DNA from: CBDTTW01 sp965363675
GTDB taxonomy: Bacteria; Bacteroidota; Rhodothermia; Rhodothermales; DASSAV01
DNA length: 6,865 bases
Reading direction: 5' to 3'
NCBI GenBank assembly: GCA_965363675.1
Contig: CBDTTW010000165.1
Span: 1-6,865, forward strand
The position numbers and the translations under genes are program-made. Each line of letters opens with the position of its first letter. The stretch's first letter is position 1. The notes under the pieces were generated by a model, which had not been told where the DNA came from, did not search any database, and was given only the letters and a program-made list of their open reading frames with translations. Below are positions 6,116-6,865 of the stretch, in pieces.

Positions 6116-6769
6116 ATGCCCCGACTCGTCGCTGACCAGCTTTCCCGCGCGTACGGCCGCCGCGTGCTGTTCCGGGGCCTCTCGTTCGAGCTCTCGGGCG
6201 GCGAGGTGCTTGGGGTGACCGGGCCGAACGGCGCGGGCAAGTCCACGCTGCTGCGCATCCTGGCGGGCGTGCTGCGCCCGACGCGTGGGGCGGTGCGCCT
6301 GGAACTGGGCGGCGGGCAGATTGCCGCGCCGGAGGATCACATGCTGCACGTCGGCATGGCGGCGCCTTACCTGAATCTCTACGACGGCCTCACCCTGCGC
6401 GAGAACCTGCTGTTCATCGCCCGGGTGCGCGGCATGGCGCGTGCCGCGGCGCAGGTGGAAGCCGTGGCGCGGCAGGTGGGCCTGGAGAAGCGCGCCGACG
6501 AGCCGCTGCGGGCGTTCTCCTCGGGAATGCGGCAGCGGGCGCGCTTCGCGGCGGCGCTCCTGCCCGAGCCGCCGCTGCTGCTGCTCGACGAGCCGGGGGC
6601 GAACCTGGACGAGGCGGGTCTGGAAACGGTCTCCGAGGTGGTGCAGGCCGCCGCCGCGCGCGGCGCGCTCGTGGTGGTGGCGACCAACGATGTGCGCGAC
6701 CTGGCGCACGCCGGGCGCAGGCTCTGCCTGAGCGATTACCTGCCGGGCGCGCCCGTGGCGGCGGCGTAG
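6116..6769 (+). CDS. ABC transporter ATP-binding protein (CcmA-like)
   Basis: Single nucleotide-binding domain of 217 residues that would hydrolyse ATP for a membrane permease. Walker A is GPNGAGKST (36-44, K42), the signature is FSSGMRQR (134-141), Walker B is LLLLDEP (154-160) and the D-loop is GANLD (161-165). Two usual residues are not where expected: the Q-loop region reads MAAPYLNLYDGLT (81-93), with Pro at the Gln position by alignment to LYDGLT, and the H-loop reads VVVATND (187-192), with Asn for His. The size and the APYLNLY motif resemble CcmA-type ATPases annotated as haem or cytochrome c biogenesis exporters, but no ccmB, ccmC or other permease gene is in the window, so the cargo is unknown. 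The ATG at 6116 was chosen because the conserved fold starts immediately after it; an in-frame ATG at 6005 would add 37 unrelated residues. The 3' end overlaps the convergent ComF gene by 34 bp. Confidence 0.92.
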   Translation: MPRLVADQLSRAYGRRVLFRGLSFELSGGEVLGVTGPNGAGKSTLLRILAGVLRPTRGAVRLELGGGQIAAPEDHMLHVGMAAPYLNLYDGLTLRENLLFIARVRGMARAAAQVEAVARQVGLEKRADEPLRAFSSGMRQRARFAAALLPEPPLLLLDEPGANLDEAGLETVSEVVQAAAARGALVVVATNDVRDLAHAGRRLCLSDYLPGAPVAAA

Positions 6770-6865
6770 GCGAGCGCCGCCAGCCCCACCCATGCCGCGC
6801 CCGCTTCCTTGAGCGCCGTCGCGGCGGCCGTGGCGGTGGCCCCCGTCGTGAACACGTCGTCCACG
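6736..6865 (-). CDS. comF: ComF family phosphoribosyltransferase, C-terminal fragment
   Basis: The window holds the last 42 codons plus a TAA stop; the rest lies beyond the right edge. The fragment begins VDDVFTTGAT, the PRPP-binding loop of type I phosphoribosyltransferases in the form typical of ComF (DDV-TTGAT). It continues as ATAAATALKEAGAAWVGLAAL, like the helix and strand that follow in ComF proteins. About 40 residues between the PRPP motif and the stop is normal for ComF, so the C terminus looks complete. ComF proteins are linked to natural transformation in Gram-positive and some Gram-negative bacteria; in others (GntX) the role is unclear. The fragment is too short for certainty, but other phosphoribosyltransferases (Apt, PyrE, Hpt) have different residues in this loop. 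Confidence 0.8.
   Translation of the reverse strand, partial: VDDVFTTGATATAAATALKEAGAAWVGLAALAYAAATGAPGR

Noticed and set aside
5903..6793. 296-codon minus-strand open frame opposite the ABC ATPase
   Set aside because: It lacks any domain and covers the divergent promoter region and the entire ABC gene, whose Walker and signature motifs are clear. Only the ComF fragment at the far right is a real minus-strand gene here.
1..6865. Mobile element, CRISPR array, tRNA or rRNA
   Set aside because: No transposase, integrase, regularly spaced direct repeats, tRNA cloverleaf or conserved rRNA segments were seen, and composition is uniform across the window.

Overview
The window is GC-rich bacterial chromosome, densely packed, with strong G/C preference at third codon positions. 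That bias produces long spurious open frames on both strands. Apart from polB, no gene has a purine-rich Shine-Dalgarno sequence before its start, and two predicted exported proteins carry permissive lipoprotein or signal peptides. Together with the style of the ABC ATPase and the PolB, this suggests a high-GC member of the Bacteroidota/Rhodothermota (Rhodothermales-like). That placement is inference, and no taxonomic marker gene is present.

Layout: five genes on the minus strand read from the middle of the window leftwards. They are sodC (periplasmic or outer-membrane Cu/Zn superoxide dismutase, 5271-5906), thiE (thiamine-phosphate synthase, 4539-5186), thiM (hydroxyethylthiazole kinase, 3733-4542), a family B DNA polymerase (1340-3664) and an exported M28 carboxypeptidase Q-like metallopeptidase that runs off the left edge (1-1274). 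A hairpin followed by a T-run separates sodC from thiE. thiE and thiM overlap by ATGA and are almost certainly co-translated. The polymerase follows thiM after 68 nt that hold two interleaved inverted repeats ending three bases before its start codon. On the right, an ABC-transporter ATPase (6116-6769) is read on the plus strand, divergently from sodC. Its 3' end overlaps that of a convergent ComF-type phosphoribosyltransferase that enters from the right edge (6736-6865).

Functionally, ThiM phosphorylates salvaged thiazole alcohol and ThiE joins the thiazole phosphate to HMP-PP to give thiamine phosphate. The other genes are unrelated housekeeping or stress functions (superoxide removal, DNA synthesis or repair, peptide degradation, transport, DNA uptake). 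I see no obvious new multi-gene system, phage, transposon or CRISPR array. The most unusual element is the structured polB leader. Secondary points are the altered palm motif C of the polymerase and the missing Q-loop and H-loop residues in the ABC ATPase.
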